Shown here piece by piece: positions 1 to 10,552 of a DNA stretch of 64,000 nucleotides. The translations under genes were made by a program, and so were the position numbers. Source of the stretch: Coturnix japonica (lineage: Eukaryota > Chordata > Aves > Galliformes > Phasianidae); assembly GCF_001577835.2 (NCBI RefSeq), contig NC_029516.1, positions 69,608,380 through 69,672,379 of the forward strand, given 5' to 3'. The notes under the pieces are model-generated. The model was given only the letters and a program-made list of their open reading frames with translations. It was not told the origin of the DNA and made no database searches. The number at the start of each line of letters is the position of its first letter. Positions within the stretch are counted from its first letter, which is position 1.

Positions 1-374
1 GACTTAAAAGCTCTTGGCGGAGATGGAGGTATTGGCAAGGTCTCCAGACTTAGTCTGGAGGATGTTGCACCTCTCTGTAACAAGCTCTTCTCTCTTTCAT
101 TTGAAGCTATGCACGAAATGGAGGGATATTTCAAGGACAAAGAGCAATAGGCCTTAAATGAGAATTGAAGGCAGTATTTCCTCCAGGCTTCCATCCACTA
201 AGGAATCAGCCCACCATGAACTCAGTGCTGTCAAGCTGCCACTTGGTGACTCTATTCTAGATGGCACAAAGTGATTCCTATGACTTTGAACCTCAGATTC
301 CTCTTTCTTCCTGAGCACTACCAGCTTTGCATGCAGGAACGTTATGGGATGTAACGTGTTGTTTCTCCATTTAG
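1..374. other. Left edge: PTPN6 intron with an unassigned open frame
   Basis: This stretch precedes the first PTPN6 exon in the window and ends in a TTTAG acceptor. Bases 1-150 stay open on the plus strand for 49 codons before a TAG, but the peptide does not match the SH2 exon that should come before the one at 375, and I do not recognise it. I treat the region as intron. The preceding PTPN6 exons lie outside the window. Confidence 0.4.
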
Positions 375-3300
375 AATGGACGTTATACAGTTGGAGGCGC
401 TGAGAAGTTTGACAGCTTGGCAGATCTTGTGGAACACTTCAAGAAGACGGGGATTGAAGAGGTGTCTGGCTCTTTTGTATACCTGAAGCAGGTAAATTCT
501 GTTTCCTCTATTTCTCAAGGATCCTTTGGAGGGATTCGCTGTTTGTTTGTTCTCTTGCTCCTTGTTGTCCACAAAGGAGACTTTGATCTTTAGTAGGTAT
601 TTTCCCATCCGCAGCCCTACTATGCTACAAGAGTGAATGCTGCTGACATTGAGAATAGAGTGCATGAACTCAACAAGAAGAGTTTATCTGAGGAAACATC
701 GAAGGCTGGATTCTGGGAGGAATTTGATGTAAGAAGCAGCATGGGGATATTACTCTGGCTTTTTGGGGAGCTCCTGTGCACTATTTAACTACCCATCACC
801 GATTTCTCAGGCAGTCTTGCAACTCAATGTCAGTTTGTCTCTGAAATGAATCTGTTTAGATCTCAGGAGTAAGCATTATCTTTAAGTGAACCCAGTGAGG
901 TAGAAATGTACTTTTTCATGGATAGAACTAGTCACTGAAGCAGTAAGAGCATGAACTTTGGACTTTTCAAGGCTAGGTTAACTTTTTACCTCTCTATTCC
1001 TCGACAAGCATGCCCACGTACCCCTAGAGATACCACTGTTCCTCTGAGTGACCACCTACGCCGTCACTGTCATCTTGCCCTAACTTTCTCTTCCTTTCAG
1101 AGCCTGCAAAAACAGGAAGCCAAACAACTATTTGACCGTCACGAGGGTCAGAGACCTGAAAACAAGAGCAAGAATCGATACAAGAACATCTTGCCTTGTG
1201 AGTCTATCTCCTCCACTGTAAAAAGAGCAAAGAGATGGAGACAGGCAATGAAGAGGTGTCCAAGTCACCTCTGGCCCTGCCTCAGCCTGTTCTGTCCTCC
1301 AGAATGGATTATGAAGTCTGCAGCATAGGGGATTTAAAAGGTGATAAAAGGTCACAGCCTTTACATGCTCTTGAAGGAGGAAATGAGGGAGGAAAGCGTC
1401 AGACTAGCTAATGGGACAGTCTGTCATGGGAGAACTGGAAGCACACATTAAAATTACTCTGACCCCAGAGAAGGAGAGGTTAAAATCAGGAGCACGCTGC
1501 ATACACTGGGTAACATGAATGAGGTGGCAGGAGTCAGTGAGAGATTTGTGTGGCTGGGCACAGGGTGTCTCACTGCTCTTTATTCTTGACTGCACCCCTA
1601 GTTGATCACTCTAGAGTCATCCTCCGAGGAAGGGACCCAAACATCCCTGGATCTGACTATATCAACGCCAACTACGTAAAGGTGAGATTACTGAAAGATG
1701 GCCGTATGCCCAAAGTGGGAGAGCGGAGCAGCAGTTCTTGCAGCATTCCTCATCTTTCCCTTTCCACAGAACAATCTGATCAGTCCGGATGAGTGCTCCA
1801 AGACCTACATCGCTAGTCAGGGTTGTCTGGATACCACCGTCAATGACTTCTGGCAAATGGTGTGGCAGGAGAACACACATATTATTGTTATGACCACACG
1901 GGAAGTAGAAAAAGGACGGGTAAGAAGGTGTCTTGGAACTGCCCTTTTTTCCCTTTCAGTCATAGCTGTTTTCTTTCTCTCCTGCCTTCTGCCTGTCTCC
2001 ACTTTACCTCTTGTCCACGCAGAATAAATGTGTGCCCTACTGGCCAGAGGCAGGAAGCACAAAAGAATATGGTCCCTACCTTGTGGAGAACGTTGTGGAG
2101 CACGACGCATTGGAATACAAACTCCGGCATCTCTGTTTGTGTCCAATAAATAACGTGAGTGTGCCCGGTCGGGGACTGTTCTGGTTCTAACAAGTCACTA
2201 TATATCTAAGGCTGGGGACTACTGTGTGCTGGGGTTGCATTGTTCCACCTGCTTTGGGCTCAACCTCTGATGAAATCACCAAGGAGCGCTCCAAGAGTGC
2301 TCTTAAGCCTTTGGCTAAAGACCCAGCTTCCCCTGGGTCGGTGGCCAGGGATAGGACTGGGCTGCAGTTTTACCAGTAAGCTGTTTTTATTGTCAGAGCG
2401 AGGCTGTACGTGAGATCTGGCAGTACCAGTACCTGAGCTGGCCTGACCATGGTGTCCCCAGTGAGCCAGGAGGAGTGCTGAGCTTCCTGGATCAAATAAA
2501 CCAGAAGCAGGAGAGCATTCCACATGCGGGGCCTATTCTGGTTCATTGCAGGTTGGTACAAAGGCTGAGGTTTAAATCATTCTCTATCTCTTCCATAAGG
2601 CAAGTTGTAAAGTCTTTGTCCTGCTGCACTAGCTGTTCCTTAGGACTTGAACCCACTGACAATTCTTACTCCTTTTTAATGTCCCCAAACCAAACTCCGC
2701 TGCCTGTTGAATCCTTGATTATTCTGTGGCAGTGATGAACAGCTGCTACAAGTGCTGCATCCTTCCTAGAAGCAGCTGCAGACTGTTCCAGGATCATGGT
2801 GGCTGGGTGGATGTAGGTTTAACCGTACAGGCAGCTCTGATCTCTGCTTGTCCTCTCCCTGCAGTGCTGGGATTGGCCGCACTGGGACTATCATCGTCAT
2901 TGATATGATAGTGGAAACAATCTCCACCAAGGGTAAGAGGACATCATTGTGTCTTGAAGTAAACTGGCCCACCCAGCAGGGCTTAATGCCAGCAGCAAAA
3001 GGTCTCAATGGAGGAGAGCCTGCCACAGCCCTGACAAAGTTGTGCTGTCCTTGTTCTATGTCAGCTCCTGATTCTCTGAACTGTACCCATTTAGCCTGGC
3101 TTTTGGCTTCCCTGAGCCTGAGCTCTTCCTCCAGGGCCAGGCTTGGAAGACCCTGAGCAGGAAGAAGGGATGGGAGGTCCCTGCAGGGGTGAAGGGAGGT
3201 GAAAACAACTTGAATGTGTTCCACTCATTTTTGGAAGAGAATTGGGAGAAGGGGATCAGCAAATGTATCAAAAGCTTTTCTGGTCCCCCTTGGTAGGGCT

Positions 3301-4599
3301 GGACTGTGACATTGACATCCCCAAGACCATCCAGATGGTACGCAGGCAGCGCTCGGGCATGGTGCAGACAGAGGCCCAGTACAAGTTTGTTTACATGGCC
3401 ATCTGCCAGTTCATAGAGACAACAAAGAAAAAGCTGGAGGTTATCCAGGTGAGAAAATGGGCTCTCCAGATAGGAGAACTGAGGCCCTGCGTAATGTTGG
3501 CCCTGAGCACAAGTGCTCTATTTCCTAAACGTTAAGCGAGCTTTGGGACCTACATAGACTATGATGATGAACCAAGATTTGAGACTTCTCCCCAAACCTT
3601 TACAATTCAGGGGACAATAGCAGCAGCTCAAGTACTCTTCTGAACCGCTAATCAGTAGTAAGTTTTAATGCAACTGTTTCAACTACATCCTATGTAGCGT
3701 GGTTTAGTTACAAGCTGAAACTAAGACAAGCAAAGATTTTGTTCTCTCCCTTTGTCTTTGTCTTCCCCATCCTGGTTTTGTAGTAGTCTCCATAGCCTCT
3801 GTTTAAAGGGTTTTCTCTTAGAATCACAGAATCACCAAGGTTGGAAAAGACCTAAAAGATCATCCAGTCCAACTGTTCACCTATTACCAATAAGTCCCAC
3901 TAAACCATATCCCTCTAAACAACATCCCAATGTTCCTTGATCCTTACTTGCTGATACTAGCATCCTTTCTCTTAGTAGCCTGTGATAACATTCACTACCT
4001 GCTGCTGTTTAATACTGTTTACCCAGCACATAACAGCGAGGTTTGTCAGTGCCTCCAGAAATGCGTTGCCCCTCTGGTCCCTTCTGCACAAAGATACACT
4101 CGTATTCCCTGCTGCTCACCTGTGGGCAGTGCACAGAGCCTGTGGACTTTAACAATCCACCAACCTCTACTGAGATCCTAGCATGATACCTGCATGATTA
4201 AACAGCCCCAGTTCTTCCATTATGCCTCCTCTCGTGCTTCTTCCATTCTTCTCAGCTTGAGTTTTCTCTCCCATAGTCTCAGAAAGGCAAGCAAAATGAA
4301 TCAGAGTACGGGAACATCTCCTACCCACCTGCAGTGAAGAACATGCATGCCAAGGTCTCACGAAAATCCTCCAAGTAAGTGCTGGTGTAAGCCCGAGTCT
4401 AACCTATGCTTGCTTCTGGCAGTGCCCTTTCTACCTGCTGGCTTGGCTAAGCTTTTCCTTCTGCTCACTTTCTCCTGTTTCTTCCTGGTCTTGCAGGCAG
4501 AAAGAGACAATTTATGAAAACCTGGGTAAAAAGGAGGACAAGGTACGGAAACAGTTGTCCTCAGAGAAGAAGCTGAAGGGCTCACTAAAGAAGAAATAA
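375..4599 (+). CDS. PTPN6: PTPN6 (SHP-1), 3' eleven coding exons
   Basis: SH2-domain tyrosine phosphatase that damps immune-receptor signalling in the cytosol. Exons: 375-491, 615-728, 1101-1197, 1602-1681, 1770-1919, 2023-2154, 2397-2551, 2865-2932, 3297-3448, 4277-4374, 4497-4599. They join in phase into 421 codons plus TAA. The first holds the second half of the C-terminal SH2 ([13 protein letters not shown]). The phosphatase domain follows, with the WPDHGVP loop and the signature [12 protein letters not shown] split between the exons ending at 2551 and starting at 2865. The tail keeps both regulatory tyrosine motifs (EYGNI; IYENL) and a lysine-rich end. The human protein has 595 residues, so the N-SH2 and half of the C-SH2 are outside the window. 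SHP-2 (PTPN11) is the alternative, but residue choices and neighbours favour SHP-1. Confidence 0.96.
3820..3945 (-). repeat. CR1 LINE 3' fragment
   Basis: Reads AGAATCACAGAATCACC then the reverse complement of the CR1 tail (GGTTGGAAAAGACCT, TCCAGTCCAAC). It is a short, diverged copy in antisense orientation within the PTPN6 intron that precedes the exon at 4277. Confidence 0.85.
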
Positions 4600-4845
4600 G
4601 CACAGTTTGCAGGTAGCCCCCCAAGGGGGCTTTAAACACGGAGTGCAGGATGGGAGCTCACATCCATGTCTCACATTCCTGTCTCTTGGACTGGAAGGCC
4701 TTCCCCACTTCTCCCATGCTATCTTTCAGAGCTCTGAAGCAGGCTGCTTTCTAGCTTGCTGACCGACTTCTGCATCCCTTGCCTGTACAAGCCTGTGACA
4801 ACTCCTGCTACCCTTCATTAATTAACAGGAAAAAGCACAGCTTAC

Positions 4846-4996
4846 CTTGATCCTCGTGCACTGGCACCCAAACTCCCTGCTGCTCCAGCAGTTCCTCTTC
4901 TTGAGGAGTTAAGGAGATGTAGTTCCTGTAAAGCTCTATCTGCTCCATTGAGTTTAGCCTGTTTAGCGTTCCCTGAAACCTCTTAAAATCTGGCAT
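4846..4996 (-). other. Possible unrecognised coding exon antisense to the PTPN6 3'UTR
   Basis: On the minus strand an ATG at 4996 (A at -3, in-frame stop just upstream) opens 50 codons ending at a well-formed donor, G|GTAAGC, at 4845. The peptide is Glu/Gln-rich toward its end (PQEEELLEQQ) and looks protein-like, but I do not recognise it. No second exon was identified. It could equally be chance inside the PTPN6 3'UTR. Confidence 0.2.
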
Positions 4997-5154
4997 TTCT
5001 GGCCTATTTCAGCTTAGCCCCTCTGTAATTCAACAGGGAACTTCCTCTTTTCTTTATCCTGGCCTTCTTTACAATCATTTCTTTTCCATCCTACAATTGA
5101 ATGCTGTAAATATGACAGTCTTTGGTGTGACAGCTGTTTTATCTTCTGTTTGTA

Positions 5155-5216
5155 AATAAAGGTGTACTTGTTTGAATGCTGACCCAAACCTTTTGCAGTG
5201 CTTGCAATCAAATAAA
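5155..5216 (+). terminator. PTPN6 poly(A) signals
   Basis: Two AATAAA hexamers on the plus strand, at 5155-5160 and 5211-5216, lie 556 and 612 bases after the PTPN6 stop and before the opposing PHB2 3' end. They are the likely cleavage signals, which would give a 3'UTR of roughly 0.6 kb. Confidence 0.6.
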
Positions 5217-5298
5217 AGCTCGGCTCCCCCTTCCCCTGTACCAAATAACCTCTTTTTTAGGCACCACACGCAGTACACAGGGCATAAATGTTGAGATC

Positions 5299-5304
5299 TT
5301 TAAT
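5299..5304 (-). terminator. Candidate PHB2 poly(A) signal
   Basis: ATTAAA on the minus strand, about 500 bases after the PHB2 stop. It marks a plausible 3' end just short of the convergent PTPN6 transcript end. No closer AATAAA in a suitable place was seen. Confidence 0.4.
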
Positions 5305-5804
5305 CTTTACAAATGTTTGAAAGGATCACTGAGCACACAGTGACAAAGATTCCAGCAGTTGACAGGCACCCAATGAATGGTATTTTCCTGAATTCAGCAT
5401 TGGGACCCCAATTGATTAGAAAAAGGTTTTGTGCTGATGGCAGCAGAACTCCCTCACTTGGCCAAAAATAAAACAGGTCTGATTTTACCTTACAGATATC
5501 TAAGATTAATGAAGATCAGAGGTGAATTGCTATATCCACGTAGATTAGTTTTATCACTAAGTCCCCTTTGTCCCTCCCCAGATTTAACTGGTGGGGTGAA
5601 GAAGGGATTACAGCTGTGATGTGCTACAGCCCAATCCTAGAAATGGGACACTACAAATGGAGCCGGGGCATGGAAACCAAATCTGGTTACTGCTGTAACA
5701 ATTTCAAAGTGAGGTCAAACAAAGCTAGTGTGCAGGAAATTCCAAGCTTCTCACTCCCATCTTCTGCTGGTCAGCGCTGGCGGTTCTAGAAGGCTTCAGT
5801 TCTT

Positions 5805-8800
5805 TTATTTCTTCCCTTGTTTGAGTAGAAGACTGTCACTGCAAGGGAGACAGAAGTGAGTAATTAGCCCAGAAAGCACAAGCAAAGCCGAGTCAGACCC
5901 TTACTACAGACTTGGGAGCATGAGGTGTCACACTCCGACAATCTGGACTTCCAGTCCTTTGAAGTCCTTTTTTCAAAACCCCTTAAGCCTGATGGGACAA
6001 ATGGGGTAGAATCTGGCCAAACAGGGGCAAAGATCAGACATAGCACAGAAAATAAACCAGCTCTGGCTTCGTTGATTCTAAGCTTTTAGCCACACACCAT
6101 TAACTCAGCTGTCACTGCATTATCCAGTTAACACTGGACAAATGAGGCTAAAACCATATAATTCTGTCCAGCTCTGAAAGCAGGGAATGATGTTTTCTAG
6201 CATGGACTGGAAAGCTTTTGGAGCGTAACAGGAGCATCTTTTCAAGAGACCATTACTCCAAATCAACACAATTTAATACAATTAACTAACTGCCTTCATT
6301 GAGCCCTCTGTTTTAACAGCAGGATGTCCAGTGCAAGTAGGAAACTCCTACTTCCTGCCTTCCCTATGCAAGGTTCGGAGACACACACACAGCTCCAATT
6401 ACTGAACCTCTCCCACTTGATGTAGATGTTTGTATGGCCCCTGCAAGGAAAGGCTTCATGCTTCATATCACAAATGGGAACTGAGGTAGGACCAGAATGA
6501 ACTGGTAGCCAAAAATGCCCAAGAAAAACAACACCCAGGCCAAATACCAACACAACATTGTGCTTGTTCCAAACACTAAGAAAAGGGTCAAAAATAAAGT
6601 GCAGCGTCCTACCTTCCTCTGTGTCAGGAGATGGAGATGTGTAGGGGGCAGAGAGGGAAGAGAAACAAAAGAGGAAATCATTAGATTGAAACAAAAATGA
6701 TTCATTTCTGCATTAAGAGTGCTCTCTACTTGATTGCGTGCTCTGGCATCAGGATCTTCTCAGAGGAAAGACTAGTTTCACATGAAAGGCTCAGGTAAAT
6801 TCCCCCACAGCAGTCACCCGACCCTTACCTGGTAAAGCCCTCATCCTGCAGGTTCAGCACCAAGTTATCTGCTGTGAGATACACACGGTTTTGTGAAGCA
6901 GCAATCTGAAAAAGAAAAGCCATTAGGGAGGTCATATAAAAAAAGTTGAAATACACAAGGAAGGAGTGTTAATAAATAATCTCTCTCTCCTTCTAGATAC
7001 AGCACTCTTGCTTGTATCCACTTAAAATCTTTGCTAAATGAATATAGTTTCCAAAACAAACTATATAATGTCCTTACATCCCATCCCAGTGCCGTCAGAC
7101 GTCTAAAAAGCAGTGATCATTCTGTCGCCTTGTCAGACAGACCTTTGATCCCACATCTACCTGTCCCCTCTTCACAGTGTGCAGCAAGCCAGAAGCTTGT
7201 GGTGGCTGCAGCTGAGGGAGGGTGATGAGATCTGATTTGGATCTGGCCTTGTCATACAAAGGGCATAAACTCCTAACCTTGCATATAATTGCCGATCGCT
7301 GTTAACTAAATCTTTAGATCTATTTGATCAGAGCTGGGATAAAGATCAGGACAGGGCAGGTCACATTCGCCTTAAATTCATCATATGGCCACCGGGCTAT
7401 GAGGACAGCGCAACTGCAGAAGGAACATGGAAATTCAGTGCTCCTCTACTCACCGTTTTTGAGATGTTCTGAGCTGCTCGTATCTTCCGTAGTTTGATGT
7501 AGCCCGGATTCCTGCTCAGAGCTTCACCGAGGTACAGGGCACAGTTATGGAAAAAAATGCTACTAGAAACCCCCTGCCTTCAATTAATTCCTCCTAAGGA
7601 ATCCACACAAACGTACAAACACATCTCAGCAAATATCTCAAAAATTGCTACACCACTAAGTCGGGCCTGCAGGCAAAGCCATTCCTACATTTCCTAATCA
7701 AGTACAATGTTATTGCCCCAGACAGCAAACAGTAATTGCATCTTACAACAGGGAGCAAAGGCTCGTGGCGTCTTCTGCCCTGCTCTGTAACCTCAGACAA
7801 GTAACTGCACTTAATCCTCACTCCAACAAACTGAGTAGAAAAAAACAAACCCGAGGCCTAATTGAAACTATCGCCTCCTCCAAGTCTGCTAAACACGAAC
7901 CCATGCAACAAACTCCAAGGCCTGTCAAGCTCCCAAGCCACATCCCACAAAACCCCCCCATAGCAGGATATCATCTTAGCAGCTGTAGCTTCTCCTTCAG
8001 CCTGAACAATCTTCTGCTTCTGCTCCTGCTTGGCCTTCTCCACCAGGAACTGTGCACGCTGTGCCTCCTGCTGAGCTGCAGAGACAATGGACAAAAGCAT
8101 TCGAAACAGATCCCATGTTTTGAATCCTCTGCCAGAGCTGTATGGCTGAGACCTGGGGAACTCATGCTTCTGTAAGAACTGACAGTCCTCTAGGGCCATA
8201 TCCACAGCTAAGAAATGTATTTGAGTATACTTTTGCTGCTGTTGTTTAATAAAACCAACAGCAACTGCAACCTCTAAGTATAAACCCCCATAGGAAGTAG
8301 TAGGGAAGTCCCACAGCTTAAGGAACACAGTCCCATTCATGACCTATTCCATTAGTGATAGGCCAAAGTTTTCTGCTAAGTAGTTGGAATAATATAGTTA
8401 GCTCCACTACTAAGGAAGCTGGGGTGTGTAACCCTGAAGTTGTATCCATGCAAAATGCACTAGCTCAGATTTGCTTCATTCATTCATTCATTAGTTCTTT
8501 AATTAACCCACCCTTTCAAGGCATAAATGGAACTCACCCACTTGCTTGGCCTCCACGGCCGCTGTGTATTCACGGCTGAAACTCAGCTCTGTGATGGCCA
8601 CATCGTCCAGGATGAGGCTGAAATCCTTGGCTCTCTCTGTGAGTTCTCGCCTAATGAGCAGGGACACCTGAAACACAAGTACAGCAAGAGGACTCCACAC
8701 GGGCTGCTTCTCACTTCCTGCGCACCACTAAACTTAAGCACAGCTGAAGCACAGTTCATTCACAGCTGGCCTGAGAGACAATACCTAGAACAAAGCTTGA

Positions 8801-10365
8801 AACGCGGACTTTAACGCCTGTCCTCTGAATCCGTCACCATTAAATAACTCCATATTCAAAGCTACATGTAGCGTTTTCAGAATTTAATTGCTAAACCTTT
8901 GCTGCCATCCCCTCTTTTTCCAATTCATCCTTGTCACACAAGATCTAACGCATTCAATTATCTCCTCAGTGCACATCACACAGCTGCAGACACAACCCTG
9001 ATGTTCCTGTTACTGATCAACTCTTACAATAAAACCCGGATGCTTAATTCTTCTGTTCTTTGCTTTTCCTTCTTTTCTGTCATGGAATGGAAACAAGTCA
9101 GAGAAACTTTGCTCTGGCATCTCCCCTGATACCCCCAAAGGGCCAAATGATCATTTTAAAGACAGTTCCAGTGCTGTCTGCTCACTATGATTTACATTAG
9201 CTCTCCCTCCCCTGTTATTTCGCTATGGAGCAGTTCTGCTCTTTATGCATCACAAACCCACGTCCTCCTCCAATGGTACAGCTTCAGCATCTGCATCAGA
9301 ACCAAACCAAGAGCAGAATACAGTTCATACCCTTTCTGCCAGCAGATATGAATCTTCCACCCCTTTTAACGCTCCCCCATGTGCACAATTTAACTGTCCT
9401 TTGCAATGTGAGCAGAAGCTCCCTCAGGATGGGTCACCTGGGCTCTCTGTGTGATGAGCTGCGAGGCGTTGAATTTGGCCACCACGCTCTTGAGCACCTC
9501 GTTGACGATGGAGGGCAGGACTCGCTCCTCGTAGTCCAGGCCCAAGCGCTGGTACATGCTGGGCAGCTCAGCCGCATTGGGGCGGGTGAGAACACGCAGC
9601 GAGATGTTCACCATCTGCAGGTCTGAGGAGAGAGACGTGAGAGGGGTTGGACTTCAGCCTTCCCGCCTCATGGGCCCCGCTAAGGTCTACTCTTACCTTT
9701 GGAGCCTGTGGGGGAGGAAATCTTCCGTGGCCGGGCCCGTATGTCATAGATGATGGGGTACTGGAACCAGGGGATCCTGCGAACCATCGGGAGGTTTAAA
9801 GGAGGCCGTATAGGTGACCGGACTGATCACAAAATCACAGAATGACCCGGGTTGGAAGGGACCTCAAGGATCATGTAGTTCCAACCCCCCTGCCTGGCAG
9901 GGCCACCAAACATACACATTTACTAGATCAGGTTGCCCAGGGCCCCGTCCAACCTGGCCTTGAACACCTCCAAGGACGGGGCATCCACAACCTCCCTGGA
10001 GCGGCCTGTTACCGGCCTCACCACTCTCCTAGTGAAGAACTTCCCCCTGATGGGGGGAGCGGAACTGGTACAGGCCTACTGAAGTGCAGCCCCTCAGCCA
10101 GGATGGTGTCCTGCTGCACGCCGCCGATGCGTTGAAGAAGATGGCCCGCTGCCCGCCTTCCACTGAGGGGAGAAACGGCACCGTCAGCGCTCAGGTGGGA
10201 CGAGGGAAGGACGCGGGGTCCCGGGGAGCACTCACCGATAAAAGACGGACTCGCGGACTCCATATGCCAAGGCGCCGGCGCCCAGCAGCAGCTTGAGGGC
10301 GGTGCCGACGCCCCCGCGGCCCAGCCGGCAGCCGCCCCGCCAGGTCCTTCAGGCCTCTGCGCCAT
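5805..10365 (-). CDS. PHB2: PHB2, prohibitin-2
   Basis: Inner-mitochondrial-membrane scaffold that forms rings with PHB1; also a mitophagy receptor and nuclear corepressor. Exons 5' to 3': 10365-10236, 10162-10080, 9776-9697, 9622-9438, 8667-8538, 8075-7972, 7531-7454, 6905-6829, 5838-5805. Exons 3-9 read cleanly and nearly match the human protein through the SPFH domain ([18 protein letters not shown]) and the coiled coil ([18 protein letters not shown]), ending QGKK. Intron 6 is AT-AC. In exon 1 the frame changes three times by an extra base; exon 2 lacks one base internally and one at its donor. Allowing for these gives 299 residues, the human length, so I read them as probable sequence errors in GC-rich DNA. 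The ATG at 10365 is followed by Ala-Gln as in human. Confidence 0.95.
7532..7971 (-). other. PHB2: AT-AC (U12-type) intron in PHB2
   Basis: Intron between PHB2 exons 6 and 7. The minus strand starts ATATCCTGC directly after codon ATG and ends CCCTGTAC directly before CTCGGTGAA, which joins ...AAKM to LGEAL.. as in human PHB2. The minor-spliceosome donor consensus is ATATCCTT. A branch-site match TTCCATAAC (consensus TTCCTTAAC, one mismatch) lies at 7552-7544, about 13 bases before the AC end, the expected spacing. No GT or AG gives a sensible join here. Confidence 0.88.
9834..10051 (-). repeat. CR1 LINE 3' fragment in PHB2 intron 2
   Basis: Begins ATCACAGAATGACCCGGG and runs through GGTTGGAAGGGACCTCAAGG and further CR1 3'-end sequence, antisense on the plus strand. 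It ends about 30 bases from the PHB2 exon 2 donor. It is nearly identical to the copies at 24613 and 26236, so it is a young insertion. Confidence 0.92.
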
Positions 10366-10552
10366 GGCCGCGCCGCAACGCGAGCCCCACGGGAAGGACA
10401 CCGGAAACTGCCGCCGCCACCGCGCCTTCCGCCGCGCTCCGGAACTGATCCCGGGGAGGAGGAGGAAGAGGCAGGGCGCCATCTTGGGTGGCTGCTCGCC
10501 AGCATTGGCGGCGCTCTGCGCGTCACGCTGCGTCGCGAGGCTCAGACACAAA
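10366..10552. promoter_or_regulatory. Shared PHB2/EMG1 promoter
   Basis: The PHB2 and EMG1 start codons point away from each other and are only 187 bases apart. The gap is GC-rich with many CpGs and no TATA box that I can see, so both genes probably use one bidirectional CpG-island promoter. Both are housekeeping genes, and the same head-to-head arrangement is known in human. Confidence 0.75.

Noticed and set aside
7325-7395. Possible C/D-box small RNA in PHB2 intron 7 (ATGATGA ... CTGA on the minus strand)
   Set aside because: The boxes are present but no terminal stem pairs outside them, and no target guide is evident; human SCARNA12 lies in a PHB2 intron but I could not recognise it here.
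10018-10551. Long minus-strand open frame (177 codons) over the PHB2/EMG1 promoter
   Set aside because: It stitches together the EMG1 5' region, promoter, PHB2 exons 1-2 in wrong frames and intron 1; high GC explains the lack of stops.
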